In this document: in pieces, positions 36,001 to 43,107 of the stretch
Numbering within the stretch: the stretch's first letter is position 1
Layout: each line of letters starts with the position of its first letter
Assembly (NCBI RefSeq): GCF_020536995.1
Contig: NC_068365.1
Span: 38,310,640 to 38,374,639 of the forward strand
DNA: 64,000 nt
DNA from: Dreissena polymorpha
Taxonomy: Eukaryota > Mollusca > Bivalvia > Myida > Dreissenidae
Direction of reading: 5' to 3'
Made by a program: the position numbers and the translations under genes
Notes under the pieces: generated by a model
Database searches by the model: none
What the model was told of the DNA's origin: nothing
Seen by the model: only the letters and a program-made list of their open reading frames with translations

Positions 36001-39000
36001 AATACTGCCTCTGTCTTAAGACCATATTTTTGGTCCTCTTTAGGTGGCCACCACATTAAAACAATCAAAGAAAAAACATGGGCAGATATTGCACAGGATT
36101 ACCCATATCACATGCTTGTAAATCTGTCTCTGCAGGAGAACCGAGGTCTGATCCTGGTGAAGACACTTACTCTGCTGGTCATCGCGACCTACAGTGACTC
36201 CATGTATCCCAGTGTGTGTGTGGAGGCAGTGGAGAAACTAGGTAAGTCAAGGTCACAAAATGTCAAGGTAATAGTACAAGCTACCTACAATGACTCCATG
36301 TACCCCAGTCTGTGTGCGTGGAGGCTGGCAGGCACAGAACATAGGTAACTATGACAACCTACAGTGACTCCATGTATCCCAGTAACTTGGTATGTCAAGG
36401 TCACAGTGGGTCAGAGTAACAGTACAAGGTCATCACGACCTACAGTGACTCCATGTACCCAGGGTGTGTGTGCAGGCTGTAGACAAACTAGGTAACTATA
36501 ACAACCTACAGTGACTCCATGTACCCCAATGTGTGTGTGTGTGGAGGCAGTAGAGAAACTAGGTAACTATGACAACCTACAGTGACTCCATGTACCCCAG
36601 TGTGTGTGTAGAGGCAGTAGAGAAACTAGGTAACTATGACAACCTACAGTAACTCCATGAACCTAGTGTTTGTGTGTGGAGGCAGTAGAGAAACTAGGTA
36701 ACTATGGTAACCAGTCTCTACAATGGAACAGTGGGATTAAAAGGACAGTTTCACAATTTGGAACTGGAAAATCATTGCTCCAGAATGTTGATACTAAAAT
36801 AGAAATGCTATGAGGTTTGCTATACATAAATTTTTTTTAAATCTTAAAAAATTACAGATATTTGTAAGAGATTTTATCTTAAACACCAACATGTATTAAA
36901 CATAGGTAAGTTTTTACAAAAAGTGTTTCTTGCACTCAAACACCTGTGAGACTGTACCTTTGAAAGTCAAGTGTAGTCATGGATTTACTGCCCGTTTATG
37001 CATGCCAGGCACAACTTCTAATTACGCTGTAAGGCACTGTACCATGATTTATGCGCCTTATGCCTGTATTCAAAACTTGATATAAACGCTTAAATTAATT
37101 ATTATCATGATAATCATACTATAATTAGGTTTAACAAGCATGCTTACAACTGATTATTTCAGGTAAACTTCCATAATTTATTTAATGAAGATAAATGTGA
37201 AATTAAGAAAAAGATGTTTGGTTGGGCATGGAAGACAGTTTTTTGTTGTCTGCTTAGGTTTTGAGTTTGATCCTTGACTGCAGCTGCAATTTAATGAGAC
37301 TCGTTCTGGGAAAATGGGGCTTAATGCATGTGTTTGATGAGTTGTCCCAGATTAGCCCGTGCAGACTTGGAAGACATATTCTGGTGTTATAGAATTTTTT
37401 GTTTAAAGAAGTCTTTTATAAACAAAAATTCAAGTTTTGGTGGACAGTGTCGTCTTTGATTAGCCTGTGCAGAATTCACAGGCTAATCGTGGAGAACACT
37501 AAACGCATATGCATTAAACCCATTTTCCCAGGCAGAAATAAATTTGGTTTTTAACTTCATGTATACGCTAATTGTTCCTGCCTCGTGTTTGTCTGCAGTC
37601 TTCCAGCGTGTCAGTGATCTCAGTTTGTCTATTGTTGCATTATGGTTTTTACTGATGTGCAAGGATGCAATTCAATAATGCAACAGAGGATTTACATTTT
37701 AAATCTGTGTGTCATATGTTGACATTTAGATAGCTTTATGCATCATGTCACGGTGCTGTTGCTGTGCATTGCTCACCGCTCTGTGACTAAGCATGGGCAC
37801 AGCTTTCAACAGATCTCCAAGTGTCTTTCAACAGATGTCAAGTGTTTTTTGTGTACTTCACGAGTACAAACTTTCAAGCTTTTAAAAACTGTCTCTTTTG
37901 TAAACGGTTCTTATTACAATACTTTTATCTTAGTTGCTGGCCTATTTATCTGAAGTTGTACATTTTGATAACACAATAATTGTTGTGTTCAATTAGCATC
38001 AATTATTGTTGAGATCAATTAACATTAAGATTTACATCATAACAAGAATGTTAGTCATTTAACAATATGAAAAATGTCATGTAAATGGAAAAAATAAGTA
38101 ATAATTCAAGCATGTCAAATTCCCATTAATTAGCATTCCTTTACCATGAACCTCTTTGCTATTAAACAATACTCATTATTTTGCTGTTTATAAGGTCACA
38201 ACTTTTGACATAACGTAGCCGAGTATTGCTGCATGAAATTTTTATTTAGTATGATACATGTGCTGGTATGTGTATCCTGGTTGTGTGCTATGAATCATGA
38301 GGTAAAACATAAAACTGCTCATTCTTATCATTTTATCAGATAAACAAATGAGCCGCACTCTGTGAAAAGGGGGCTAAATGCATGTGCCTAAAGTTTCGTC
38401 CCAGATTAGCCTGCGCAATTCGCACATGCTAATCAGGGAGGCCACTTTTCACCTTAACTGGGTTTTTCCTCAAGAGAGACGAAAAATATTAAAGCGGAAA
38501 GTGTCGTCCCTTATTAGCCTGTGCGGGCTGCACAGGCTAATCTGGGAGGACACTTTACGCACATGCATTAAACCCCTTTTTAACAGAGCACGGCCCAAAT
38601 ACAACATTAATCAGATGCCCAGAATGTCAAAAAAGTCAGTTGTTTGCTCCAACTTATATCTCAACAATAGTGTAGAAAAGTTGGCCAAGCTTTTTTCATT
38701 TAGTTCACTTTTAAAACTATACTCGAGTGATTTCCAATTTCTGTTTTCATACAAACCTTACAGGAAATGTTGAGACATCAGAGACACATATGATTAACTC
38801 TTTCAGTGCGGGAACCGAATTTTGAAGGCCTTTGCAAACAGTTTGGATCCAGATGAGACGCCACAAAACGTGGCGTCTCATCAGGATCCAAACTGTTTGC
38901 TATTCTGATAGTGTTCTTTGAAAAAAATCGAAGAAAATGCTAATTTTAGAAATTCAGCAGAAGACATTTTAGCAGACGACAAATTTCCCAGCATGCAAAG

Positions 39001-39080
39001 GGTTAAAGCATGTACAACAGCACATTCAAAACATTCCTTGTACTGTTTCAGCGGATTATTTTAAAGAGAAGGGCAAGTGA
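14975..39080 (+). CDS. PFN4: Profilin-4-like protein gene (5 exons, 173 residues with the N-terminal exon)
   Basis: Exons: 14975-15097, 26511-26639, 30314-30448, 36136-36241, 39052-39080 (TGA at 39078-39080). All have GT/AG borders and join in phase. The profilin part starts at ATG 26523 and is 128 residues, close to the usual PFN4 length of about 129. It shows the family landmarks from memory of vertebrate PFN4: LQNLL near the start, VGFN, FKNPPQTREEGIYF, CVRADKTSIYGK, VATYSDSMYP-like (here VIATYSDSMYPSVCVEA) and a lysine-rich tail DYFKEKGK. Profilins bind actin monomers and poly-proline; PFN4 is the divergent, testis-enriched member, known to bind acidic phospholipids with little actin affinity. 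Introns are long and loaded with transposons. The 45-residue N-terminal extension is inference from the splice phase. Confidence 0.85.
15098..15695 (+). other. PFN4 intron 1, GT-rich start
   Basis: Contains GT-rich simple stretches; no gene seen. Confidence 0.4.
15696..16832. repeat. 24-bp minisatellite, about 47 units
   Basis: Unit landmarks 'gggatacaaacactggtata'. Point variants are scattered through it, and period 24 keeps long frames open on both strands. These frames are not genes. Located in PFN4 intron 1. Confidence 0.95.
16833..17468. other. Unannotated intronic DNA
   Basis: No exon or clear repeat recognised between the 24-bp array and the DIRS element. Confidence 0.4.
17537..17656. 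repeat. DIRS inverted terminal repeat, 3' side
   Basis: Reverse complement of about 22305-22424 over about 120 bp with roughly one difference. Confidence 0.9.
17761..17875. repeat. DIRS internal complementary region
   Basis: The first part is complementary to the element's left terminus (17469-17545) and the second to its right terminus (about 22410-22454), joined at about 17830. This is the template thought to guide circular intermediate formation in DIRS elements. Confidence 0.9.
18099..18773 (-). CDS. DIRS tyrosine recombinase
   Basis: A 224-residue frame with the C-terminal catalytic region of a phage-integrase-like recombinase (an HSYR box followed by the terminal tyrosine region). It is the last coding part of the element, next to the internal complementary region. 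Confidence 0.8.
   Translation of the reverse strand: MKRYLKGCFHSKPPVPRYRFTWDVSAVLKYLMSLYPLNNLTLKMLTLKLVALIALATAPRAQTLVSMNVNNLYKEQQAVVFTFPKLLNTTKMGDAFVLKIDHYDKEELCVMHTVLHYLRVTKTIRKSSQFFISYKTFQPVSSSTIARWLKDVLTMSGVNSEIFKAHSYRSASTSAAFSRGCSLKNILDTADWKSDKNFRKFYLRKALTNENVSFSQAVFSSHVD
18896..20737 (-). CDS. DIRS reverse transcriptase / RNase H / methyltransferase-like
   Basis: A 613-residue frame. Reverse transcriptase fills about the first 250 residues (with YIDD), RNase H about 280-400, and the DIRS methyltransferase-like domain about 430-570. This domain order is the standard DIRS Pol arrangement. Confidence 0.88.
   Translation of the reverse strand: MEIGAIKVSISEPNEFISNIFIVPKPGGKFRPVINLKALNEFVTYHHFKQETFNVVLDLLQENDFMTSVDMEQAYYSIPIHKESQKYLKFYWNEVLYSFSCLPFGLASAPYIFTKILKPVYSYFRQLGIRCSYYIDDSLNMNLNQAVCKANTLTMIDTLQKLGYTINHSKSVLIPTQRMVFFGFIIDSVQFMVFLTEEKLQKIILYARNIYSKNTIIVRELASFIGLIINAFYAVFEAPLHYRTLERNKILGLNSSTDFNQKMILSDESKMELLWWIENIRLKNGKRIRPFSIQSRCRTDAFKQGWGCEELDTERYSNGRWNPEESALSINYLELLAIFYALQSLYVHHCNVHIEIQSDNISAIKYINDMGGMTSISMDLLAKDIWQWCIERKIYLSAIHVPGVLNTADFYSRNFSDATEWMLKADIFCRITSQFFVPKIDLFASIINKQIDRFVSWFPEPGSTYTNAFSICWKTEVPYIFPPFNLMGKVINKIKTDKVEKAIVVFPIWRSQTWFSMMMTILSDFPVRLPKHRDLLTLPHNGQEHPLAKKIIMGAAVLSGNHLRVKDFYQKLQTLSSSHGDLELGSNMTWRGNDGIFGVYEGKLIPLLRLKLK
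20929..22140 (-). CDS. DIRS Gag-like protein
   Basis: A 403-residue frame upstream of Pol. It has a lysine/serine-rich N-terminal third and an arginine/glycine-rich C-terminal tail, typical of nucleic-acid-binding Gag-like proteins in DIRS elements. Assignment rests on position and composition. Confidence 0.7.
   Translation of the reverse strand: MVKMSSVENDVLDLSDVNGDSEFSGFESGDIVDTPYVASMVEVSTVTTKEKRGKSPVMGKKKVKSVVKKASKPVSRNQTPTNKSKKLPLSSIDINQLSKEDIVKLRQKLGIPDVDPHYYDTFDEYSYQEVDRPNLHVQINSEDVSDTATPGPSRSKNIEEELFGSVTSEDENWQPPKLKALETDKPIAKSLAKLIKVACTSQCDIEEIAKKYKIPENVDMAGPPLVNPEIWKILDKIVHTQDRGLAEIQNIVATAMVLVIKLAENLKSAALNQGTKTLLSDTLTLLGQVQYNISVKRRYSIRPHLKKKYFGLCNISMPITKNLFGDDVSKEIKSCDSMAYIAKDSQYGSYKPWRGRGTNRPFRRGYSGNYRFQPYPVQRGNFSRPFRARAGRVGATSAYPNDK
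22305..22424. repeat. DIRS inverted terminal repeat, 5' side
   Basis: Partner of 17537-17656. The Gag-like frame starts about 165 bases inside it. Confidence 0.9.
22455..22970. other. Unannotated intronic DNA
   Basis: Nothing recognised. Confidence 0.4.
22975..23110. repeat. Short tandem repeat of about 34-45 bp, 3-4 units
   Basis: The unit 'ggcaatgatgcacaggtttt' recurs three to four times with 'agcatgttttt' linkers. Confidence 0.8.
23205..23445 (+). mobile_element. TTAA-type MITE, family B, whose right end seeds a minisatellite
   Basis: Starts TTAACCCTTTCCCCCATAAG. The centre is the usual family B palindrome around GCGAGTAATTCGC. The right end merges into the 27-bp array at 23419. Confidence 0.8.
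23419..24471. repeat. 27-bp minisatellite, 39 units, made of a MITE end
   Basis: Each unit matches the terminal 27 bp of family B MITEs, including the closing TTAA ('tatctaagtggtaaagggtt' in intact MITEs). Most units carry 'gtaacagg' in place of 'gtaaaggg'; the last few units near 24350-24471 keep the MITE form. 1053 bp is 39 times 27. Long frames on both strands are by-products of the period. Confidence 0.92.
24472..25371. other. Unannotated intronic DNA
   Basis: AT-rich; no exon or repeat recognised. Confidence 0.4.
25372..26170. repeat. 40-bp minisatellite, about 20 units
   Basis: Unit landmarks 'catttcatgttgtaacctcc' and 'ctacataaatgttg'. A stray piece (aatttcatgttgtcactgcc) lies at about 26437-26460, beyond the family A MITE at 26183, as though the MITE had landed near the end of the array. 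Confidence 0.95.
26183..26434. mobile_element. Palindromic MITE, family A
   Basis: Landmarks: 'gggaaaatggggcttac', 'agattagcctgtgc', 'tgcacaggcttttctgg', 'ccattttcccagaccgaggc'. Confidence 0.75.
26511..26639 (+). CDS. PFN4: PFN4 exon 2 (start of the profilin fold)
   Basis: Follows an acceptor (atatgttcag) and ends before GTAAGT. The profilin methionine is at 26523; MNQLQNLLHDALISTEHV then a basic stretch VRRKD and VGFN. The 12 bases before the ATG (DAVK) are open and in phase with the upstream exon. The last ~65 bases and the donor are the seed of the array that follows. Confidence 0.88.
26640..27835 (+). repeat. 95-bp tandem array made of the PFN4 exon 2 tail plus its splice donor
   Basis: Counting the exon itself, about 14 units of 95 bp begin at 26575, 26670, 26765, 26860, 26955 and so on. 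Each has the last ~65 bases of exon 2 (ending GGATTCAAT) plus about 30 bases of intron (GTAAGTATATGTGTGGGTG...). The donor GTAAGT recurs at 26640, 26735, 26830, 26925 and onward to about 27495; the last few units are more diverged. The coding frame of the exon copy is kept in most units. Confidence 0.93.
27836..28609. other. Unannotated intronic DNA
   Basis: Contains a faint family A remnant near 27850-27960; otherwise nothing recognised. Confidence 0.4.
28618..29404. mobile_element. hAT MITE with classical 8-bp target duplication
   Basis: The left end TAGTGCTGCAACGATAC and right end GTATATTGTTGCAGCACTA are inverted repeats. CTAAAGAT flanks both sides exactly (28610-28617 and 29405-29412), the 8-bp duplication of hAT transposition. 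The subterminal regions are rich in 'gcaatatattgc' and 'attgcaata' motifs. It is 787 bp with no transposase, so non-autonomous. Confidence 0.88.
29516..29815 (-). pseudogene. Unrecognised open frame, 99 codons, possibly an orphan exon or transposon fragment
   Basis: The - strand frame reads cleanly as protein-like sequence (for example KLVFVIEHCNRL, CDFERIINGSALFVPAD) and ends in a stop. A plausible acceptor (acttctag) lies just before its first ~90 codons. I do not recognise the family. It is antisense to PFN4 within intron 2. It could be a fragment of an uncharacterised mobile-element protein, an exon of an undetected gene, or chance. Confidence 0.25.
30072..30301. mobile_element. TTAA-type MITE, family D, abutting PFN4 exon 3
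   Basis: Starts TTAACCCATTAATGCCTAGC and ends GGCATAAATGGGTTAA. The central hairpin is 'agatgagacaccgca'/'tgcggtgtctcat'. It ends 12 bases before the first base of PFN4 exon 3. Other copies: 35432-35661 and 54856-55053. Confidence 0.85.
30314..30448 (+). CDS. PFN4: PFN4 exon 3
   Basis: Acceptor 'atgtgttacag', donor GTATGT. 45 codons in phase 0, LYQDQVQVLLDAFKNPP through FKCVRADKTSIYGKC. This is the most conserved part of PFN4 (NPPQTREEGIYF matches vertebrate NPLQARREGLYF). Its acceptor lies almost against a family D MITE. Confidence 0.92.
30503..30887. other. PFN4 intron 3, start
   Basis: Short echoes of the exon 3 border ('ggaaaatgtgtat' at about 30490, 'ggaaaacgtgtaaaatg' at about 30582) but no tandem array. 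Nothing else recognised. Confidence 0.35.
30888..32578. repeat. Bivalve-type interspersed repeat with about 10 internal tandem units
   Basis: Begins 'agctcacctgagcacaacg' and ends 'ctcaggtgagcgac ... ggccctcttgttt', so AGCTCACCTGAG and its inverse flank the body. The body holds about ten units of about 165 bp, each with 'ctagaggccacatttattg', 'cttcatgaaacttgg', 'gaaaaacatggccgccag' and 'ttatatggctatag'. Short frames in it are not genes. Confidence 0.85.
32587..32825 (-). mobile_element. TTAA-type MITE, family B, reverse orientation
   Basis: Starts TAACCCTTAATCACTTAG and ends GGATAAAGGGTTAA; the central palindrome is intact (gcgagtgactcgc). Confidence 0.8.
33130..33260. mobile_element. Palindromic MITE, family A, partial
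   Basis: Left half only: 'gggaaaatggggcttaatgc' to 'cgcacaggctaattaatgg'. Confidence 0.65.
33286..33645. repeat. Direct duplication of a unit of about 190 bp
   Basis: 'gtaccgcttttcaaaccaaaag ... ggcatagataaaat' (about 33286-33430) recurs with about 10-15 percent divergence at about 33483-33632, as judged by eye. Confidence 0.8.
33745..34012. repeat. 44-bp minisatellite, about 6 units
   Basis: Unit landmarks 'tcttggcatacttcaacttg' and 'gtccatagacatgtccta', almost identical between units. Confidence 0.93.
34013..34281. other. Unannotated intronic DNA
   Basis: Nothing recognised. Confidence 0.35.
34282..34626. mobile_element. Palindromic MITE, family A, with an internal duplication
   Basis: Family A ends are present ('gggcttaatgcatgtgc' and 'gcacatgcattaagccc'). 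'agccagtgcagtcaacacag' and following bases appear repeatedly at 34336-34440, lengthening this copy to about 345 bp. Confidence 0.75.
34627..35105. other. Unannotated intronic DNA
   Basis: Nothing recognised. Confidence 0.35.
35106..35431 (+). mobile_element. TTAA-type MITE, family B, split by a family C insertion
   Basis: Left piece 'ctttcccgctctgaaagaaa ... aaaatgg' and right piece 'gcaacaagcataaaac ... tttaaaacttg' are consecutive in family B. Between them lies a complete family C MITE with TTAA on both sides. The right end is cut by the family D copy at 35432. Confidence 0.75.
35136..35322. mobile_element. TTAA-type MITE, family C, nested in family B
   Basis: TTAACCCTTACAGCGCTGG to CAGCATGCAAAGGGTTAA. 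The central hairpin has lost its middle compared with other copies. Confidence 0.8.
35432..35661. mobile_element. TTAA-type MITE, family D
   Basis: TTAACCTTTTTATGCCCAGT to GGCATAAATGGGTTAA, in the opposite orientation to the copy at 30072. Hairpin 'gatgagacgccgcat'/'atgcggcgtctcatc'. It shares its right TTAA with the next MITE. Confidence 0.85.
35658..35899 (+). mobile_element. TTAA-type MITE, family B, full copy
   Basis: TTAACCTTTTCCCCTATCAG to TAAGTGGTAAAGGGTTAA with the full central palindrome. Confidence 0.85.
36136..36241 (+). CDS. PFN4: PFN4 exon 4
   Basis: Acceptor 'gtctctgcag', donor GTAAGT, 35 codons plus one base. ENRGLILVKTLTLLVIATYS then DSMYPSVCVEAVEKL: the last beta strands and start of the C-terminal helix of profilin; 'MYPSVCVEA' is nearly identical to vertebrate PFN4. 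The last ~60 bases seed the tandem copies that follow. Confidence 0.93.
36242..36715 (+). repeat. Tandem copies of the PFN4 exon 4 tail plus splice donor, about 6
   Basis: 'acctacagtgactccatgta' followed by 'tgtgtgtggaggcag' and 'aaactaggtaact' recurs at spacings of about 65-80 bp (for example gtgactcc at 36511 and 36582, gtaactcc at 36649). One copy (about 36360-36392) is truncated. Most keep a GTAACT-type donor where exon 4 has GTAAGT. Confidence 0.9.
36716..37297. other. Unannotated intronic DNA
   Basis: Nothing recognised. Confidence 0.35.
37298..37543. mobile_element. Palindromic MITE, family A
   Basis: 'gttctgggaaaatggggctt' to 'gcattaaacccattttccca', both halves present. Confidence 0.8.
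37544..38347. other. Unannotated intronic DNA
   Basis: Nothing recognised. Confidence 0.35.
38348..38593. mobile_element. Palindromic MITE, family A, well preserved
   Basis: Both palindrome arms are clear: 'gtcccagattagcctgcgca' and 'gtgcgggctgcacaggctaa'; termini 'aaatgcatgtgcctaaag' and 'cgcacatgcattaaac'. Confidence 0.85.
38794..39006. mobile_element. TTAA-type MITE, family C, just upstream of PFN4 exon 5
   Basis: TTAACTCTTTCAGTGCGGG to CAGCATGCAAAGGGTTAA; hairpin 'atgagacgcc'/'ggcgtctcat'. It ends 45 bases before exon 5. Confidence 0.85.
39052..39080 (+). CDS. PFN4: PFN4 exon 5 (C-terminus)
   Basis: Acceptor 'tactgtttcag'. Two bases complete the split codon, then ADYFKEKGK and TGA. Matches the lysine-rich end of PFN4 (vertebrate GDYLRKKG). 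Confidence 0.88.
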
Positions 39081-39205
39081 ACCAAGTGAGGCAGAGAGGA
39101 TGACAGAATTTCCTCCATCTTAAGTCATCACAAGATTACCATGAATGAACAGATCTGCATTTCATTGTCTGTAAATGTTTGTTGTTAATATTTCACATTC
39201 CGTCC

Positions 39206-39211
39206 AATAAA
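39206..39211 (+). terminator. PFN4 poly(A) signal
   Basis: AATAAA about 125 bases after the stop codon, followed by T-rich DNA. Confidence 0.6.
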
Positions 39212-39392
39212 ATATTGTTTACAATGCTTCTTGTTTTATTGCCTGATAAAAATCTAGCATGATCACTCAAAATCCTGCGCATCGAGAGTTTACCTTTATG
39301 AGGTTCTCAAGTTAACGTATTTCAGAACAGTAATTTATTATGGTATGCTTCCATTGAATGAACCCATTTGGAAACTAACATATCCCAATGTT

Positions 39393-39577
39393 TTGAAGGC
39401 CTTTGCAAACAGTTTGGATCCAGATGAGACACGACAGAACGTGGCATCTCATCAGGATCCAAACTGTTTGCTATTCTGATAGTATTCTTTGAAAAAAATC
39501 GAAGAAAATGCTAATTGTACAAATTCAGCAGACGACATTTTAGCAGACAACAAATTTCCCAGCATACAAAAGGTTAA
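39393..39577. mobile_element. TTAA-type MITE, family C, 5'-shortened
   Basis: The right end and hairpin match family C; the left end lacks the TTAACCCTT start. Lies between the two convergent genes. Confidence 0.75.
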
Positions 39578-39781
39578 CTAATACCAATCGGGCTGTGAGC
39601 AGTCCACATTTTCGTAGTTGTTCGGTTATTTTTTAGCGACTTTACTTCAGAGGATTGGGGAATGAAGGGATTCTGAAATAAAAGTTCAAAATACATCAAC
39701 TGTTCATGGGACACCCATTGGTTCAAACCTTGTCATGTGACAGCATTTCAAACAAACACCATTCTGATTCCTATTTCACAA

Positions 39782-39787
39782 TTTATT
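39782..39787 (-). terminator. Candidate distal CLIC poly(A) signal
   Basis: AATAAA on the - strand. One of several possible signals. Confidence 0.4.
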
Positions 39788-41788
39788 GGTAATACAATGC
39801 TATAATACACATTGAAATCCATATTATACAGATACATGTATAAAAAGCTTTTATATGTCTCTGCCCACTATATATTGGCTAGAAGTAACTAGAAAAACTC
39901 TTGTACAAATATTGTGCATTCAAATATTCAATAGGGAATTCAAAAAAAACGGTTTGTAAGCAGTAATACTTCAATTCTAATTTAGGTGCCATTTCAAAAA
40001 TAGTTTTTGTTGTTTCAGATATGGCACACTGTTTTAAACTCCTTAAAGCATATTTACCGATATACACAACATTTCAACTCAATAGCAAAGAAATCACAAA
40101 ATACACATATTAGTTCTAATTAATATTATAATTAACGTAATTTGATTTCATGACTTGTTCAGGTATAAATCTTTTCTTGTTAATTTATGTTGGACTATAT
40201 TACAAGTCCATGTTGGATTACCTTATATACATAGTTTAATATTCACATTCGTAAGTCTGATAAGATAATTATTATTTGAGAATGTAGCTAGAATCATTTA
40301 AGGACTGAATAAACTGCACAACATTTTGTATTGAGCAAAACTTGACAGCAAGTTAGAAATACATTTAGGAGAAAAGAAGAAAAATATGTATAGAAGAATA
40401 TACCTCACTAATTCATAGATTATCTTCAAATTGAAAAACGACTTATAAACATGGCTGGTCACATAAAACTGACAACTTTTCGATCATGATTTTAATACAT
40501 TGGCGATGAAATTCAGCAATAGACAAACTTCAATCACCATTTTAAGTCCTTAGCAGTAAATTTCAGCAATGGCCATAGTTGAATAAAAAAAATTACATTT
40601 GAACACAAATTGTCTCTAATTACTCCAAAACATAAAACAGTCCATTAAATAAAACTTTCCGATTTTTGAAAAAACAAACACAAAGCTGATAAAAAAAATC
40701 CTTTTTTTTAAGTCCATTTCCTTTCAACTTTTTATCTAGGTATTTTACACACTTCTGCCATTAAATGAATGGTTGTTAACACTGTTTTCAAGTAGCACTA
40801 AAAATCACAGCTCCCATTTATTCATTGCGTAGAAAAACCAGAGCAATGCAAAACTTGTGCATATCAAAGAAATACAATGAAGGATGATGAACATCCCAAA
40901 GCTTGCAGGAATAATAATCTAAATTGGAATATGCAGGAAAAGGCAATGCTCACACTTTCTGTGCTAAACAAGGCAGTGGTATACAGTCTGCCCCAATATC
41001 ACACTGACAAACTATAATTACCAACCAAAACTTAAGATTTGGGGAAAAAAATCAACAAATGAAACTATGATGTAAAATGTCAGACTTAAGAAATAAGTCT
41101 TATAGAGGTTGATGCTGTAGTCAGAAGTTGTATTTTTGGTAGTTCATGTTTAAGAGTTATTAGAGCAAGGACTTGAATATTATTCACGTGAACATCTGAC
41201 CTGTTAGAATTGGTTGTGAATGTGGGTCACGGTTGATTGGGTCAGCGTGTGATAATAGACGTCATTTTAAATAGATAGCCTAAGCAAGATGATAGTAGTA
41301 AAGGAAGCAAGGCACATTATTACAGGTACAACAAAAAAATACAACAAGGGTCGCCAGGGGGCAGGGAAACCCTAGTGTATATTCTCCACCCCCTGGTCCA
41401 ACCTCTGAAATGATTGGCAAGGAAATGTATACAACTAAAACAACAGCAAATATCTAACATCTGTCTATGAACAATAACTCTTGATCAAAAATTAAAAAAA
41501 TATTCTTTTCAACAAGAACTTTCCTTTTTTGTACTATTGAACTATGGGTAATATCATATATAATTAATACACAAAACTGTTTAAACATGATTACACAAAT
41601 AACTTGCATTAAAGAAGACAAGAAAAATTACAATGAACCCTAAAAATCCCTTTTTGTGAGACTTAACAACAAGCTGACATAGCAGCTTTTGACCCAATAA
41701 AAAAATAAACGTAAATAAATGAATTTAACAAGGAGCTGTGTTTTTTTACTGAACAAAATTAAGCAAGTTTACTCTTATTATGCAATTG

Positions 41789-41868
41789 ATAAACATAGTC
41801 AACTATAAAACATTGATAAACATAGTCAACTATAAAACATTGATAAACATAGTCAACTATAAAACATT
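41789..41868. repeat. 27-bp tandem repeat, 3 units
   Basis: 'tgataaacatagtcaactat' repeats three times without visible change. Confidence 0.95.
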
Positions 41869-42982
41869 GTTTTCTTCCTTCTTCAACTGGATTTAATCGA
41901 TCAAATGGTTAGGATGGCAAAAGTCTTTGTTTTATTTATTTGTCTCACCATATATGCATATTTTTATGAAGACAACAATTAAATGCCAGGGGGAAAAAAG
42001 CATACATTAAGTAGCATTTAAGAAGTTTGAACACAGACAATAACACCTTGTGTTTAAATATTAATAACTAGTAGTAAAATGTAAGGCAATCACATCATTC
42101 AAAAGTTGAAGTGCAATAAAAGGTGAATGGATAATGTGTGTCTTCTGTTTATGTTTGAAAGCATTTAAGAACTGAAACACTGACTCTCTAAGCTAAGAAG
42201 AGCACCAGATGTTAATTTGTTCATCCTACAACGCTACCTAGCCTAGTTTGTAACTAAACACAACCTTACTGGTGTACACAAACATGTAATCAGATTTTAA
42301 GGCAACACAAAACAATTACATTCATTTTCAATGATACAATGATATGTAAGACTTATGGGAAAGAAACACTCCTGACAACTTTTTCAAAATATGCAATGTT
42401 TATTTCTGTAATTCTCGGGGTCTTAAAACTGTCTGAAACCTTAACTACTGTTACAGAGATTAGGTATACAAATATAACATGGAATATGGCGTAACAACTA
42501 AAAGTATCACAGTATTTGTACATGACTTTAAAAGATTTTTTCATATAAATAAGGCTACTTCATATTTAATTCTAATTGTTAATACTTTTTTGTCAAGTAC
42601 ATGTAATATGCATACACGGTTCTTCAATTCGTACAATTAATGAATCCTTATGATCACACTGTGTAGACGCACGGTTAGATACATAAATCCCGGCCTAATT
42701 ACAAAAAAAACAACACAAGTTTCTATGTATACACTTCTGTGTTAGAAGCAAAATGTACAGCTGTTACAATTAGCAAATTCTGGATGTACAAACAGTGCAG
42801 TCATCTTCAATAACAAATTATCTTTAAACATTTCTTAAAACATACTATTGTGTAGCGAAAAATAAAACTTTGCTTTTGTATAAAGAAACCGCAAGTTTTC
42901 TTGTGTATGCAATGCCTGCAGTTCAATGCAAGAAGGGCTCCATCAGCCTGCCCGCAACGGCCTTTAACCATGGTGACAAAGA

Positions 42983-43107
42983 CTAGTCGTCCATGTCATC
43001 AACAACATCGTCGTCGTCTCCGTTGGCACTGGTATCTTTCAGGGTGGCAGCAACATCGTCGGGAATTGAGTTTGTTTTCTTGTTGGTTGTCTCCACACCA
43101 AACACAC
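42983..43107 (-). CDS. CLIC: CLIC exon 5 (acidic C-terminal tail)
   Basis: Acceptor 'gtgtgttacag', then GVFGVETTNKKTNSIPDDVA and an aspartate-rich end. 41 residues including the split glycine. No fold recognised; likely disordered. Confidence 0.88.

Larger units (their letters stand above)
39782..42982 (-). other. Probable long 3' UTR of CLIC
   Basis: Directly downstream of the CLIC stop. About 3.2 kb without any copy of the MITE families that appear every 1-2 kb elsewhere, consistent with transcribed, constrained sequence. The farthest plausible signal is AATAAA on the - strand at 39782-39787; other TTTATT motifs closer to the stop could give shorter forms. A small tandem repeat (27 bp, 3 units) lies at 41789-41868. 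Confidence 0.5.
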
